NCBI RefSeq assembly: GCF_016481275.1
Contig: NZ_JAEMNW010000001.1
Location: forward strand, 930,001-994,000
Reading direction: 5' to 3'
Source of the DNA: Antrihabitans auranticaus
GTDB lineage: Bacteria; Actinomycetota; Actinomycetes; Mycobacteriales; Mycobacteriaceae
Length of the DNA: 64,000 nucleotides
Positions 27,211 through 36,026 of the stretch are shown piece after piece. The notes beneath the pieces were generated by a model that was not told the origin of the DNA, searched no databases, and worked only from the letters and a program-made list of their open reading frames with translations. The stretch's first letter is position 1. The number at the start of each line of letters is the position of its first letter. A program made the position numbers and the translations under genes.

Positions 27211-28034
27211 CCGCTACATCACTGCGCGGCCGCCGCATCGCAATCACCGGGGCCGGCCGCGGCATCGGCCTCGCTACCGCCAGGGAGTTGTACCGCCGCG
27301 ACGCAGACGTCGTCATCGGCGATCTCGATCAAGCGTCCGCGGCGGCTGCCGCCGCAACGATCGGGCCGGGCGTCGATGCCTACGAACTCGACGTGTCGGA
27401 CCACGCATCCTTCGCCGCCTTCATCGAAAAAGCCTCCGCGAAGGCACCGCTGGACGTCCTGATCAACAACGCCGGCATCATGCCGATCGGCAACTTCCTC
27501 GATCTATCGCCGGCCACCCACAGACGCGCCGTCGAAATCAACGTTCTCGGCTGCGTATATGGGATGCACCTGACGCTTCCCGCCATGGTCGCCCGCAGGC
27601 AGGGACACATCATCAACGTCGCATCGACAGCTGGAAAGGCGCCTGTACCAGGTGGTCTCAGCTATTGCGGCACCAAATCGGCGGTCGTCGCGCTCACCGA
27701 AACCGCACGTGTCGAATTTGCGGGCACCGGCGTGGACTTCACCTGCGTGATGCCGCACTTCACCAACACCGAACTCATCGCCGGAACCAAGGCAACGAAG
27801 CTGGTCCCCGTCGTCGAACCCGAAGACGTGGCCCGCGCCATCGCGAAGACAATATCGGCGCCCGCCGCAGATGTCTTCGTGCCCAGGGTAATCGGGGCGA
27901 TTCTCAAGTCTCAGCCTCTCATGGGCCGTTCCCTCCGCGACCTTGTCAGCCGCAGGCTGGGCGCTTACCAGACCTTCCTGACTTTCGACCGCGATGCCCG
28001 TGCCGGGTACGACCGGCGGATCGGCAAGCCATGA
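27207..28034 (+). CDS. SDR-family oxidoreductase
   Basis: Short-chain dehydrogenase of 275 residues: cofactor motif ITGAGRGIGLAT near residue 12, NNAG near 88, catalytic Tyr-x3-Lys in SYCGTKSAVV near 152. Its place between a wax-ester synthase and Mce-associated genes suggests that it interconverts an alcohol and aldehyde or ketone of a lipid substrate, for instance supplying the alcohol for esterification. This is inference from context. Confidence 0.85.
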   Translation: MTATSLRGRRIAITGAGRGIGLATARELYRRDADVVIGDLDQASAAAAAATIGPGVDAYELDVSDHASFAAFIEKASAKAPLDVLINNAGIMPIGNFLDLSPATHRRAVEINVLGCVYGMHLTLPAMVARRQGHIINVASTAGKAPVPGGLSYCGTKSAVVALTETARVEFAGTGVDFTCVMPHFTNTELIAGTKATKLVPVVEPEDVARAIAKTISAPAADVFVPRVIGAILKSQPLMGRSLRDLVSRRLGAYQTFLTFDRDARAGYDRRIGKP

Positions 28035-28062
28035 CGTCCACACCGATTCGAATCGAGCACCC

Positions 28063-28590
28063 ATGAAGATATTGCACGCGCTTCGCCAGCTGACCGTACG
28101 ACCTACACTCACCCCCTTTCGCTGCACCGTGATCGTGCTGTTCGCGACCGCCGTCGTCTTCGCGGTTCTCGCCGGCTCACAGCTGCAACGACATCACGAG
28201 AGCGAGAACGAGCGCACACGCGATGCCGAAATTCTTGCGACCGCGCGCTCGGGTGTGACAGCCATGATCTCGATCCGCGACGTCTCTGCTGCGGCAGATG
28301 TACAGAAGGTCCTCGACCAGTCCACCGGGACTTTCAAGAACGACTTCCAGGCGCGCGCAACTGCCTTTATCGGCGTCGTCGAGGAAGCCAAAGTCGTCAC
28401 CCAGGGCGACGTCCTCGCCGAAGGAATCGAATCCCGAACCCGCGACTCGGCGGTCGTGCTCGTCTCCGCGACCTCGACTGTGTCCAACGCGGCAGGCGCG
28501 GCCGACGAAACGCGCAATTGGCGACTCCGGGTCACGATGACCGACGACGAAGGGCAATACAAAATGTCGAACGTGGAGTTTGTGGCATGA
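28063..28590 (+). CDS. Mce-associated membrane protein (Mam), copy 1
   Basis: Protein of 175 residues with one N-terminal transmembrane helix (TVIVLFATAVVFAVLAGS, about residues 22-40) followed by an extracytoplasmic domain with ARSGVTAMISIRD and KNDFQARAT, the pattern of Mce-associated proteins. In most mycolata such genes directly follow mceF on the same strand; here they face the operon from an opposite-strand unit. The next gene overlaps by ATGA. They probably stabilise the Mce complex. Confidence 0.8.
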   Translation: MKILHALRQLTVRPTLTPFRCTVIVLFATAVVFAVLAGSQLQRHHESENERTRDAEILATARSGVTAMISIRDVSAAADVQKVLDQSTGTFKNDFQARATAFIGVVEEAKVVTQGDVLAEGIESRTRDSAVVLVSATSTVSNAAGAADETRNWRLRVTMTDDEGQYKMSNVEFVA

Positions 28591-29186
28591 GCACACAGAC
28601 ACCGATCGAACAGATCACCGAGAGCGCATCCCAAAGACTCTCTCCCTCAACTTCATCCGGCGCCGTGCCCGTGCCGGCACCTCGGTCAGGCAAACATCGC
28701 AGGCGCAAAGCATTCGCGATCGTGATCAGTGCCTGCCTTGCCGTCGCGTCGATCGGCACGTGGACGTACCTGTTCTTCGGGGTCTCCCCCACTGACGATG
28801 CTGTTGCTCCGAACCGCCAACAGGTTGCCGTGGACGCGGCCGCGACCGCCGCGACCGCAATCCTGAGCTACAGCGCCGACACTGTCGAGACCGACCTCGG
28901 TGCCGCCAACCAACTCGTCACCGGCACGTTCGGTGACTACTACCGGACCTTCACCCGGGACGTCGTCGTGCCGGCAGCGAAGGAGAAGCGGATCAGCACG
29001 GTAGCGACAGTCGTCGGCAAAGCAATCTCGGCTTTCAGCGACGACACCGCATCCGTTCTCGTCTTCGTCAATCAGTCGACGACCACGGCCGCTGCCGCGG
29101 AACCCACCGTCACGACAACCACCATCCGCATCGAAGTGGAGCGCCACGGCGACCAGTGGCTTGTCGCAAAGTTCGACCCTTCCTGA
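28587..29186 (+). CDS. Mce-associated membrane protein (Mam), copy 2
   Basis: Protein of 199 residues: a cytoplasmic basic segment (SGKHRRRKAF), one transmembrane helix (AIVISACLAVASIGTWTYLF, about residues 43-62), then the Mam-type domain (AATAATAILSYSADTVETDL; TGTFGDYYRTFT). The C terminus ends VERHGDQWLVAKFDP, a familiar Mam ending. It overlaps Mam copy 1. It likely works with the Mce operon at 30-39 kb. Confidence 0.82.
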   Translation: MSTQTPIEQITESASQRLSPSTSSGAVPVPAPRSGKHRRRKAFAIVISACLAVASIGTWTYLFFGVSPTDDAVAPNRQQVAVDAAATAATAILSYSADTVETDLGAANQLVTGTFGDYYRTFTRDVVVPAAKEKRISTVATVVGKAISAFSDDTASVLVFVNQSTTTAAAAEPTVTTTTIRIEVERHGDQWLVAKFDPS

Positions 29187-29216
29187 CCGCCGCCGATTCC
29201 GAAAGATCGCACTCAC

Positions 29217-29303
29217 ATGATCATCGACCTTGTCGACCCCCTGCAGTCCATCATCACAGCGATAGCGTTTCTCCTGTTCCGCGGTGTTTTGCCGCCGGCA
29301 TGA
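29217..29303 (+). CDS. 28-residue hydrophobic peptide ORF
   Basis: ATG at 29217 with GAAAGA upstream. It encodes a 28-residue peptide beginning MIIDLVDPLQSIITAIAF and ending LLFRGVLPPA, hydrophobic enough to be membrane-associated. Its TGA overlaps the ATG of the Cys-rich protein (ATGA), continuing the coupled pattern of the operon. No family recognised. It may be a real small membrane protein or only a coupling ORF. Confidence 0.45.
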   Translation: MIIDLVDPLQSIITAIAFLLFRGVLPPA

Positions 29304-29614
29304 CAGACACCGTCGACAGCACCGGAGCCTCCAAGTCGCGCCGGGGCACGCTATCCGAACGAGACCCGCGCCACGGCACGATCAACGGCTACATCAACCT
29401 TGCCTGCCGGTGCGCCGCGTGCCGAGAGGCGAACCGCCGACAGCACGCCGACTACATCTCCCGTCTCCGCGCCCAGGGACGTACGGTGGGAGGTCACGGC
29501 ACCACGGCGAGTTACGAGTGCGGCTGCCGATGCGTCGACTGCACCCGGGCCAATTCCGCCAAAGCACGAATCCGACGCCAGCAGAAGACCGTTCGTCCGC
29601 CACGCTCCAGCTGA
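29300..29614 (+). CDS. Cys-rich protein with two tandem putative zinc motifs
   Basis: Protein of 104 residues made of two similar blocks. One is HGTINGYINLACRCAACREA and the other HGTTASYECGCRCVDCTRA, each with a C-x-C-x2-C cluster (the second has one further Cys) and a nearby His. The spacing suggests two small zinc ribbons or knuckles, and the C terminus is basic (KARIRRQQK), fitting nucleic-acid binding. Similar short proteins occur in actinobacterial genomes and phages. It is coupled to the preceding 28-residue ORF and is the last gene of the WS/DGAT2 operon. Confidence 0.7.
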   Translation: MTDTVDSTGASKSRRGTLSERDPRHGTINGYINLACRCAACREANRRQHADYISRLRAQGRTVGGHGTTASYECGCRCVDCTRANSAKARIRRQQKTVRPPRSS

Positions 29615-29659
29615 CGAGGACGGAAGCGAACACGGGCCCATGCGGGCGGCAGCGAAAGT

Positions 29660-30265
29660 TCAGGCCGACGTTGCCGCGCCGGGAATCTCCGCTGAGACGC
29701 CCGCGTGCCGGCGAATCATCAATTCGAACTCGTCGAAAACCCGGTGCAGTTCGTCTCTGTCGACCGGTGATCGCATCGACTGCACGCCGACGAGAAGGCT
29801 GATACCCATCAGCGACAGCGTCTCCACCGCGACCGGATCCGCCACCACCGCCGAGACCATTCCGCGCAACGCTGAGACACGCTCGTCATCGACTCGCCGC
29901 TGAAATTCGGCCACGAGTGGATCGCCATTGCTCCATGCACGAATCGCGAACTCGGACTCGTGCGGTAGCTGGGTCGCGAGTTCCTTCATCGTGAATATTC
30001 CTGCCAGCGCGTCGCCGGCTTGACCGGACAGTTCCTCGATCCGGAGCGTCTGTTCGCGCTCCCAATGGGTCAACAACTGCGGCGCAAACGCGTCCCAGCT
30101 GCCGAAATAGTTGTAGAACGATCCAGTGGTGACGCCGAGCATTTTGCAGAGGACGGTCATCTTCAGCGCGCGATGTCCTTCGGTGGCAAGAATATTCATC
30201 GCTGCCTCGAAGTAATCCTCACGTGTCACGGACAAACGCACGTGGCCCGACCTCCCCGCAATCAT
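29660..30265 (-). CDS. TetR-family regulator, island paralogue 2
   Basis: Repressor of 201 residues with HTH blocks SVTREDYFEAAMNILATEG and VTTGSFYNYFGSWDAF, paralogous to the TetR at 24929. The ATG at 30265 has no ribosome-binding site and sits 13 bp from motif site E; an in-frame GTG at 30241 has GGGAGG nine bases upstream and may be the true start. It is downstream of mceF on the same strand, 104 bp away, and convergent with the Cys-rich gene. Probably it regulates the mce operon and/or itself. Confidence 0.87.
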   Translation of the reverse strand: MIAGRSGHVRLSVTREDYFEAAMNILATEGHRALKMTVLCKMLGVTTGSFYNYFGSWDAFAPQLLTHWEREQTLRIEELSGQAGDALAGIFTMKELATQLPHESEFAIRAWSNGDPLVAEFQRRVDDERVSALRGMVSAVVADPVAVETLSLMGISLLVGVQSMRSPVDRDELHRVFDEFELMIRRHAGVSAEIPGAATSA

Positions 30266-30277
30266 GTTAAAGCCGTG

Positions 30278-30297
30278 TGTAATAGACCTTATCTTTC
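30278..30297 (+). promoter_or_regulatory. Island motif site E upstream of TetR paralogue 2
   Basis: TGTAATAGACCTTATCTTTC, the weakest of the seven sites. It keeps TAA and TTATCTT of the consensus and lies between mceF and the TetR start. Confidence 0.4.
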
Positions 30298-30369
30298 GAT
30301 TCTAGAGCGGCATCGACGATCGGAGCTTCACGAGGTCGGCGGGTCGCGGGACCGCCGACACGCGTGCCG

Positions 30370-31581
30370 TCAGTTCACACCGGACCCGATCGGAGGGTTG
30401 GTGCCGAGCGGGACATAACCGTCCTGGTCCCGGCAAGCGTCGACGTCGGGTGCCCGTCTGCCGGGATTTTCCATGCACGGGAAGTTCCGCGCACCACGGA
30501 CAACACTCGGGTCGTCCTGCGCAATTGCGCAGTATCCGGGAGCCTGTGTCTCGATGGGGGCCGCATCCGCAGCTGAGCGACGCTGGTCAGGCGGAAGGTA
30601 GCCGGTGATGCACGGTGGGGGTGCGTTCACGCCGAGATTGAAGTCGAGGTTGCCCATGCCAGGTTCGGATCCGGCGACGACGCTTTGAATCGCCGCGGCC
30701 ATCGCGGGGTACACGACCAAGATTTGCTCGAGACTCATGTGGTAGATCCGAAGCACGTCGGCGATCGAGTTCAGATTTGTCAGTGTGGTCGGCAGCGTTG
30801 GAGCAATCCTGTTGAAAAGGTCGGTTCCTTCGGCCCCTGCGGCGGCGCCGTTGACGAGAAGGCCACGGACGTGGTCGTCGTTGACTGCGACCGAGGTGGT
30901 GATCGAACCGAGGTACCCGGTCCACGCGCGGATCGCTCCGGCTGATTCGATCTGTGTATCCAGCAGTGGCCCGGCATTGTCGATGAGTTGCAGCGTCGGC
31001 TCCAGGTTCTTCTGACTCTCGTCGAGGAAATCGTCGAGGCCGTCGAGGATCTGCTGAATGTCGTTGCCGGAGTTGCGAAATGCCTCGCCACTTTCGTCGA
31101 TCAAGGTCTGCAGGTCGGCTCGCGGCACATCCTGCAGCGCGGTGTCGAGCGTAGCGACCAATTGTGCGGTCGAGGTGGGAACTGCGTTGCTGACGATGGT
31201 GTCACCGTCGTCGAGGTAGGGTCCGTCGTCGGTTTGCGGGAGCAACTCGATGTACTGCTCGCCGATGGCGGACCGGCTGTGCACCTCTGCCCTGAGATTT
31301 GTCTTCGGGATATCGATGTCGTCCTCGAGATACATGGTGACGACGACCGCGTCACCGTCGATTCGCATTCCATCGACCACACCGACATGGATTCCGCGGT
31401 AGGTGACATTCGATTTCGGGTAGAGACCACCGCCGGACGGCAGAATCAGCTCGACGGTGTTGCGGCCGACGCCGAGCATCGACGGCACTCGCAGGTACTG
31501 ACTCACAATCCAGCCGACCGACACAAGGGTGATGACGGCGAACGCGATCAGTTGATAGCGGACAAATTTCGATAAGAGCAT
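30370..31581 (-). CDS. mceF: Mce-family protein, MceF position
   Basis: Last of six Mce proteins of an ABC-type lipid importer, 403 residues. N-terminal transmembrane helix (LIAFAVITLVSVGWIV) followed by the MCE domain (about residues 38-115; VELILPSGGGLYPKSNVTYR) and a long helical region. The C-terminal tail is Pro/Cys-containing. Start overlaps the mceE stop by one base. MCE proteins form a hexameric channel carrying lipids across the periplasm to the YrbE permease. Which mce system (1-4) this corresponds to cannot be told from sequence alone. Confidence 0.9.
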   Translation of the reverse strand: MLLSKFVRYQLIAFAVITLVSVGWIVSQYLRVPSMLGVGRNTVELILPSGGGLYPKSNVTYRGIHVGVVDGMRIDGDAVVVTMYLEDDIDIPKTNLRAEVHSRSAIGEQYIELLPQTDDGPYLDDGDTIVSNAVPTSTAQLVATLDTALQDVPRADLQTLIDESGEAFRNSGNDIQQILDGLDDFLDESQKNLEPTLQLIDNAGPLLDTQIESAGAIRAWTGYLGSITTSVAVNDDHVRGLLVNGAAAGAEGTDLFNRIAPTLPTTLTNLNSIADVLRIYHMSLEQILVVYPAMAAAIQSVVAGSEPGMGNLDFNLGVNAPPPCITGYLPPDQRRSAADAAPIETQAPGYCAIAQDDPSVVRGARNFPCMENPGRRAPDVDACRDQDGYVPLGTNPPIGSGVN

Positions 31582-32711
31582 CAGTTTCCGCCTTGCCCAG
31601 GAACGTTCAACGGTGTGATCAGCGGGTTGCCCTGGATCGGCGGGATCGGCGGTAGTTGCCCGAGTAGTCCACCCAGAGAAGCCAATTGGCCGGCGGCAGG
31701 TGTCCCGGTCAGCAGTGCCTTGTCGAGCCGTTCGGTGGTGAGATCCAGGTTGAGGAACAGGTTGGCAAAGTCGCCTTGAATCGCGTTGCGATAGGTGTTG
31801 AGCGGGAACGGCACCGTCAGCAGCAGTGACATCGACGACGGCAGAGCCGGTCCGGCGTCGGCCAAGCCGCGTAGCACCGGTTCCAACGCGCGGAGGTTGG
31901 CATCGAGGTCCTCGCGACTGCCGGTCACTACCTGGTCTGCCGCCGCAGCGAAGTCGCCAATTGCCGTGAGGGCGTTGGTCAGGTCGTCACGTTGTTCGTT
32001 CAGCGTCGTCAACGCGGGGTCGAGAGTTTCGAGACCTTCGTCGACGACGACGCGATCGTTGGCGACGACCGTCGCGAACCGGTCGAGTCCTTCCAGTGCG
32101 CGAATGATGTCGTCGCGTTGCTCGTTGAGGCGGCTGGTGAAGTCCTCGACATTGGTCAGCAAGTTCCGCACGATATCTTCGCGGCCGGACAGAGCCTCGC
32201 CGACCTCCCGATTGATTTCCTCCAATTTTCCGACACTGCCACCGGTGAGCAAGAACGACAAGGTCGACAGGGTCTGCTCGGTGGTGGGATATTGCCCAGC
32301 GCGATCCAGAGGGATTCGGTCGCCGTTATGCAGCTGTCCGGTCCCGGCCTCAGCCGGAGGAATCAGTTCCAGGTGCGACGATCCGAGCAGGCTGGTTACA
32401 CCGATCTTTGCGGTGGTGTTTTCCGGCAGCACAACGTCCTCGTCGAGCGACACCGACAACAGAGCATGGTCGTCTTCGACCTCGATCCGCCGAACGGTGC
32501 CGACGTTGACGTCACTGACCCTGACACGGGCGTTCTCGGTCAACGTGGAGACATCTGGCATCTCGATGTCGATGCTCCACGCGCCTTCGCCGGTACCTTC
32601 CGTGCCGGGCAACGAGAACTGATTGAGTCCGGTCCATCCGCAGCCGCTGAGGGTGACCGCAAGCGTGATCCCGCACATGACGACAGTCGACGATCGAGCG
32701 CGCATCCTCAT
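31581..32711 (-). CDS. mceE: Mce-family lipoprotein, MceE position
   Basis: MCE protein of 376 residues and the lipoprotein of the set: signal peptide with lipobox TLSGC, lipidated Cys24. The MCE domain (residues about 44-120; VRVSDVNVGTVRRIEV) is followed by a long helical part with repeated EQRDD turns (NEQRDDIIRAL, NEQRDDLTNAL) and a Pro-rich end. In Mce complexes the E protein is the lipid-anchored subunit (LprK-type). Overlaps mceD by four bases. Confidence 0.92.
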   Translation of the reverse strand: MRMRARSSTVVMCGITLAVTLSGCGWTGLNQFSLPGTEGTGEGAWSIDIEMPDVSTLTENARVRVSDVNVGTVRRIEVEDDHALLSVSLDEDVVLPENTTAKIGVTSLLGSSHLELIPPAEAGTGQLHNGDRIPLDRAGQYPTTEQTLSTLSFLLTGGSVGKLEEINREVGEALSGREDIVRNLLTNVEDFTSRLNEQRDDIIRALEGLDRFATVVANDRVVVDEGLETLDPALTTLNEQRDDLTNALTAIGDFAAAADQVVTGSREDLDANLRALEPVLRGLADAGPALPSSMSLLLTVPFPLNTYRNAIQGDFANLFLNLDLTTERLDKALLTGTPAAGQLASLGGLLGQLPPIPPIQGNPLITPLNVPGQGGN

Positions 32712-33982
32712 CGAGCACCGACTTCCGGAAGGCCGGGTAGCAGTAGGCCCGGCAGGCCTGGGACCGAGGGCAACGCCGGCGGAATCCGCAGCTGGGAGTC
32801 ACCACCGGTCCGAACAGGCGCCGCCAAGCCCGGCTCGCTGTATTCGATTTGGTCAGGGGTGGCGCCGACGGAGTTGCCCACGACCGCTCCGATCGGGACA
32901 TAGTTGAATGCAAGGGTTTTCAGCACCGGTCCGAGGTACTGCACGCAGAGGTCGGTGGCCTCTTGCGCACCTTGCTCCCCCGCGGCGGCAATCGCCGAGC
33001 AGATGAACTGCACCGGATTGGCGAAGTTCGCCAGCGCCGGCGCGCCGGTCAGCGAGTTCTGCGCGGGCTGGTAGATGTCGTAGAGGTTCACCAGAGCGGT
33101 AGGCCCGACGTGAAGCACCTGTTCCAAGTCTCGGCGGTTGTCGGCCAATGACTGTGTTGCGGTACCGAGTTTGTCGACAGTCGCGCCGAGAGCGTCTTTG
33201 TTGTCCCGGACAAACTGTTCGATGTCGGTCACAGCGAGGTCCAAATCGGCCACGGCGTCCCCGATCGAGGTCTCGCTCGCAGCGAAGACTTCGGTGACCG
33301 ACGCGAGGTGGTCATTGAAGGCCACGATCTGCTGATGACTCTGTGACAATGCGTCCACGAGCACAGAGAGGTCGCGCACCATCGAAAACAGGTCCGTACG
33401 ACCATCCGACAGTGCGGTTGTCGCCTGTGCGAGGTTGGCCAGAGTCTCGTGCAATGTGGATCCGTTTCCTCGCGCGTTGTCTGCCGCTTTGGTAACGAAC
33501 TCGGCCAGAGTGCCGGTGGCATCACCGTCGTCCGATTGGGGCCCGAGGGTATCGGTCAGCCGGGTGAGCTGTTCCTTGATCTTGTCCCATTCGACCGGCA
33601 CGGCGGTCCGGTCCTCGGGGATCGTGCCGCCATCGGGCAACGTCGGTCCGCCGGTGTAGGCGGGGGTCAGTTGCACGAACCGGGTGGTGACCAGGGTCGG
33701 CGCGATCAACACCGCTTGCACGTCTGCGGGGAGCTCCCACTTCTTGTCCATCCGCATGTGGACCGCGACGCGCGTTCCTTCCGGCTCGATCCGCTCCACC
33801 GACCCGACGTCCACACCGAGAATCCGGACTTCGTCGCCCGGGAAAAGCCCAACTGCGGCGGGGAAGTACCCGACGACGGTGCGCGAAGTCAGCTTCGGGA
33901 CGACGACGTAGGCGAGAACGGCAAGAAGCGCCAGGACGCCAGCCGTCGACACGAGCGTGACAGTCTTGCGGCTCATGGTCAT
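32708..33982 (-). CDS. mceD: Mce-family protein, MceD position
   Basis: MCE protein of 424 residues: transmembrane helix at about 8-28, MCE domain about 36-115 (VGLFPGDEVRILGVDVGSVE), helical domain, and a Pro/Leu-rich tail (LPSVPGLPGLLLPGLPE) typical of MceC/D-type proteins. ATGA overlaps at both ends show tight coupling within the operon. Confidence 0.9.
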   Translation of the reverse strand: MTMSRKTVTLVSTAGVLALLAVLAYVVVPKLTSRTVVGYFPAAVGLFPGDEVRILGVDVGSVERIEPEGTRVAVHMRMDKKWELPADVQAVLIAPTLVTTRFVQLTPAYTGGPTLPDGGTIPEDRTAVPVEWDKIKEQLTRLTDTLGPQSDDGDATGTLAEFVTKAADNARGNGSTLHETLANLAQATTALSDGRTDLFSMVRDLSVLVDALSQSHQQIVAFNDHLASVTEVFAASETSIGDAVADLDLAVTDIEQFVRDNKDALGATVDKLGTATQSLADNRRDLEQVLHVGPTALVNLYDIYQPAQNSLTGAPALANFANPVQFICSAIAAAGEQGAQEATDLCVQYLGPVLKTLAFNYVPIGAVVGNSVGATPDQIEYSEPGLAAPVRTGGDSQLRIPPALPSVPGLPGLLLPGLPEVGAR

Positions 33983-35013
33983 CGGGGTGGTCCTTCCGTT
34001 GCCGGTGGCGTCGGTACGCGACCGTCGCCGAGCGCGGCGTCGATGAACGGTTGAATGAATTGGCCAGGAAGCAAATTCCCCACATAAGCGGTGAAGAACG
34101 GTCCGCTGCCGACGGCGTCGTTGAGAGTGCGCGCGTAGCGCGCCAACCCCGGCAGCGCCGCCTCGATCGAGGCCTTGTTGCGCTCGAGCAGATCCAGCAC
34201 GTTGTTCACCCGAGCGAGCGTGGGGCTCAACTGTTCCCGGTTGTCGGCGATCAAACCGCTGATCTGCTGGGAAACTGCAGCCACGTTGGTGGTGAGTGTC
34301 GAAATCGCCGACCGGCGTGCGTCGAGTTCGGCGAACAGCGTGTTGCCGTCCACGATCAACGCATTGATCTGGCGGCTACGTTCGGCCAGGACGCCGGTGA
34401 CCGACGACCCGTCAGCCAGCAGCTTCTTCAATGCCTCGTCGCGCGAGCCCAACGAATCAGACAGTCGCGCAACACCGTCGAGGGCAGTGCCTAGCTCCGG
34501 CGAGGTTTCGTCGAGCACACCCGCGGTGGCCCGTAGCGCGTCCGACAGTTGGTCGGTGTCGATGTCTTCGACGTTCGCAGCAAGCTTTCCGAGTTCGGTC
34601 GGCAGATCGTAGGGTGTGCGCGTGCGTTCCAGCGGTATAGCTGTGTCGGCGTCGAATCTGTCGTCGTCGGTGCTGGGTATCAGCACGATCGCCTTTGCGC
34701 CGAGCACCGAGCGGGTACGCATCTGCGCGCTCGGCGCCTCCCCCAGATTCAGATCGTCGCGGATCGACATAGTGATCTCGACGTCGTTACCGCGTAGTTC
34801 CAGGTCCCGAACGGTGCCGACATCTACACCGGCGAACTCCACCTTGTCGCCGGTCTTTATGCCACCAGCATCGGCAAAGACCGCCCGGATTTCATGGTCG
34901 GAATCGAGAAAGGGAAGTTGGTCGTAGTTGGAAACCGTTGCGACGGTGGCCAGAATAAGTGCGATACCGACGACGCCGGTGCGGGTCGTGTTGCGGTTCT
35001 CGAAGCGTCTCAT
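33979..35013 (-). CDS. mceC: Mce-family protein, MceC position
   Basis: MCE protein of 344 residues. The ATG at 35013 overlaps the mceB stop by four bases and is chosen over a longer frame that would extend 31 residues into mceB. Transmembrane helix about residues 10-30, MCE domain about 36-115 (IKTGDKVEFAGVDVGTVRDL), helical domain, and terminal blocks LPGQFIQPFIDAALG. Confidence 0.9.
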   Translation of the reverse strand: MRRFENRNTTRTGVVGIALILATVATVSNYDQLPFLDSDHEIRAVFADAGGIKTGDKVEFAGVDVGTVRDLELRGNDVEITMSIRDDLNLGEAPSAQMRTRSVLGAKAIVLIPSTDDDRFDADTAIPLERTRTPYDLPTELGKLAANVEDIDTDQLSDALRATAGVLDETSPELGTALDGVARLSDSLGSRDEALKKLLADGSSVTGVLAERSRQINALIVDGNTLFAELDARRSAISTLTTNVAAVSQQISGLIADNREQLSPTLARVNNVLDLLERNKASIEAALPGLARYARTLNDAVGSGPFFTAYVGNLLPGQFIQPFIDAALGDGRVPTPPATEGPPR

Positions 35014-36026
35014 TGCGGTGTCACGCACCTGCCTTGTTTCTGTTGCACGAGTTTGGTGATGATCGGCGTTCCGCCGGGGCCGTCGACCTTGAGCGTCACC
35101 GCGCACAGGTAGAAGTTGAAGAAACTGCCATAGGCGCCGAGCCGGCTCAACCGCTGGTAGGCGTCGGGAAGCTCGGTCAGCACCGCTTCGATCTGCGCGC
35201 TTCCATCATCGAGAACAGTTGCGGCGCGGTTTATTTCGGCGACATCGGCACGAATCGCGGGCCTGTCGTCGAGCAGCAGGTCGGCGACGGTTGCAGTGCC
35301 ACTGTTGATCCGCACCAGTGCGTCGGCAATCGGCGTGCTGCGCTGCGACAGCGTGGTAACCAGCTGCTGCAACTGGTCGATGATGTTCGACAGCGCCTGG
35401 CTGTCGTCACCGACGGTTTGCAGCGTCGTGCCCAAGTTGGCGATCACTGCGCCGATCAACTGGTCGCGATCGGCCAGTCGGCTGGTAAGAGCGGCGACTT
35501 GTTGCAGGATCCCCGTGATCGTTCCACCTTGGCCCTGCAGCACGCGCAGCAGTTCACCGGAGAGCCGGTCGACTTGCTCGGGCTCCAACGAGCGCGTCAA
35601 CGGTGCGAGCCCGCCGAGCAGCGCATCGATGTCGAGCGCCGACTTCGTTTGTGTGGCAGGAAAACTGCCATCCTCCGGCATGGGTTCGGCAATGTTCGGA
35701 CCGTTGACGACCTCGAGGTACCTATCACCGAGCAGGTTTTGATAGCGAACCTGCAAGGTGGCGTCCTTGGTAATGCGGACGCTGTCCGCGACGTCGAAAT
35801 CGACGTGCGCGGTTCGGTTTTCGAGTTTCACGGACCGCACACGACCGACATCCACGCCGGCCAGACGTACGACCTGGCCTTCCTTCAACCCGGATGCGTC
35901 ACCGAAATCGGCCTGGTACGGCGTCCGACTGTCGAGCCGGATCTGACCGAGTACGAGTATCAACATTCCGAGCACGAGCAGCATGGCGAGCGCGAACACC
36001 CCGAATTTGGCAACGTTCTTGGTCAT
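35010..36026 (-). CDS. mceB: Mce-family protein, MceB position
   Basis: MCE protein of 338 residues. The ATG at 36026 (MTKNVAKFGVFALAM) overlaps the mceA stop by four bases; the longer open frame upstream is rejected. One transmembrane helix, MCE domain about 36-112 (LKEGQVVRLAGVDVGRVRSV), then the helical region and a Cys pair near the C terminus (YLCAVTL, QGRCVTPQ). Confidence 0.9.
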   Translation of the reverse strand: MTKNVAKFGVFALAMLLVLGMLILVLGQIRLDSRTPYQADFGDASGLKEGQVVRLAGVDVGRVRSVKLENRTAHVDFDVADSVRITKDATLQVRYQNLLGDRYLEVVNGPNIAEPMPEDGSFPATQTKSALDIDALLGGLAPLTRSLEPEQVDRLSGELLRVLQGQGGTITGILQQVAALTSRLADRDQLIGAVIANLGTTLQTVGDDSQALSNIIDQLQQLVTTLSQRSTPIADALVRINSGTATVADLLLDDRPAIRADVAEINRAATVLDDGSAQIEAVLTELPDAYQRLSRLGAYGSFFNFYLCAVTLKVDGPGGTPIITKLVQQKQGRCVTPQ

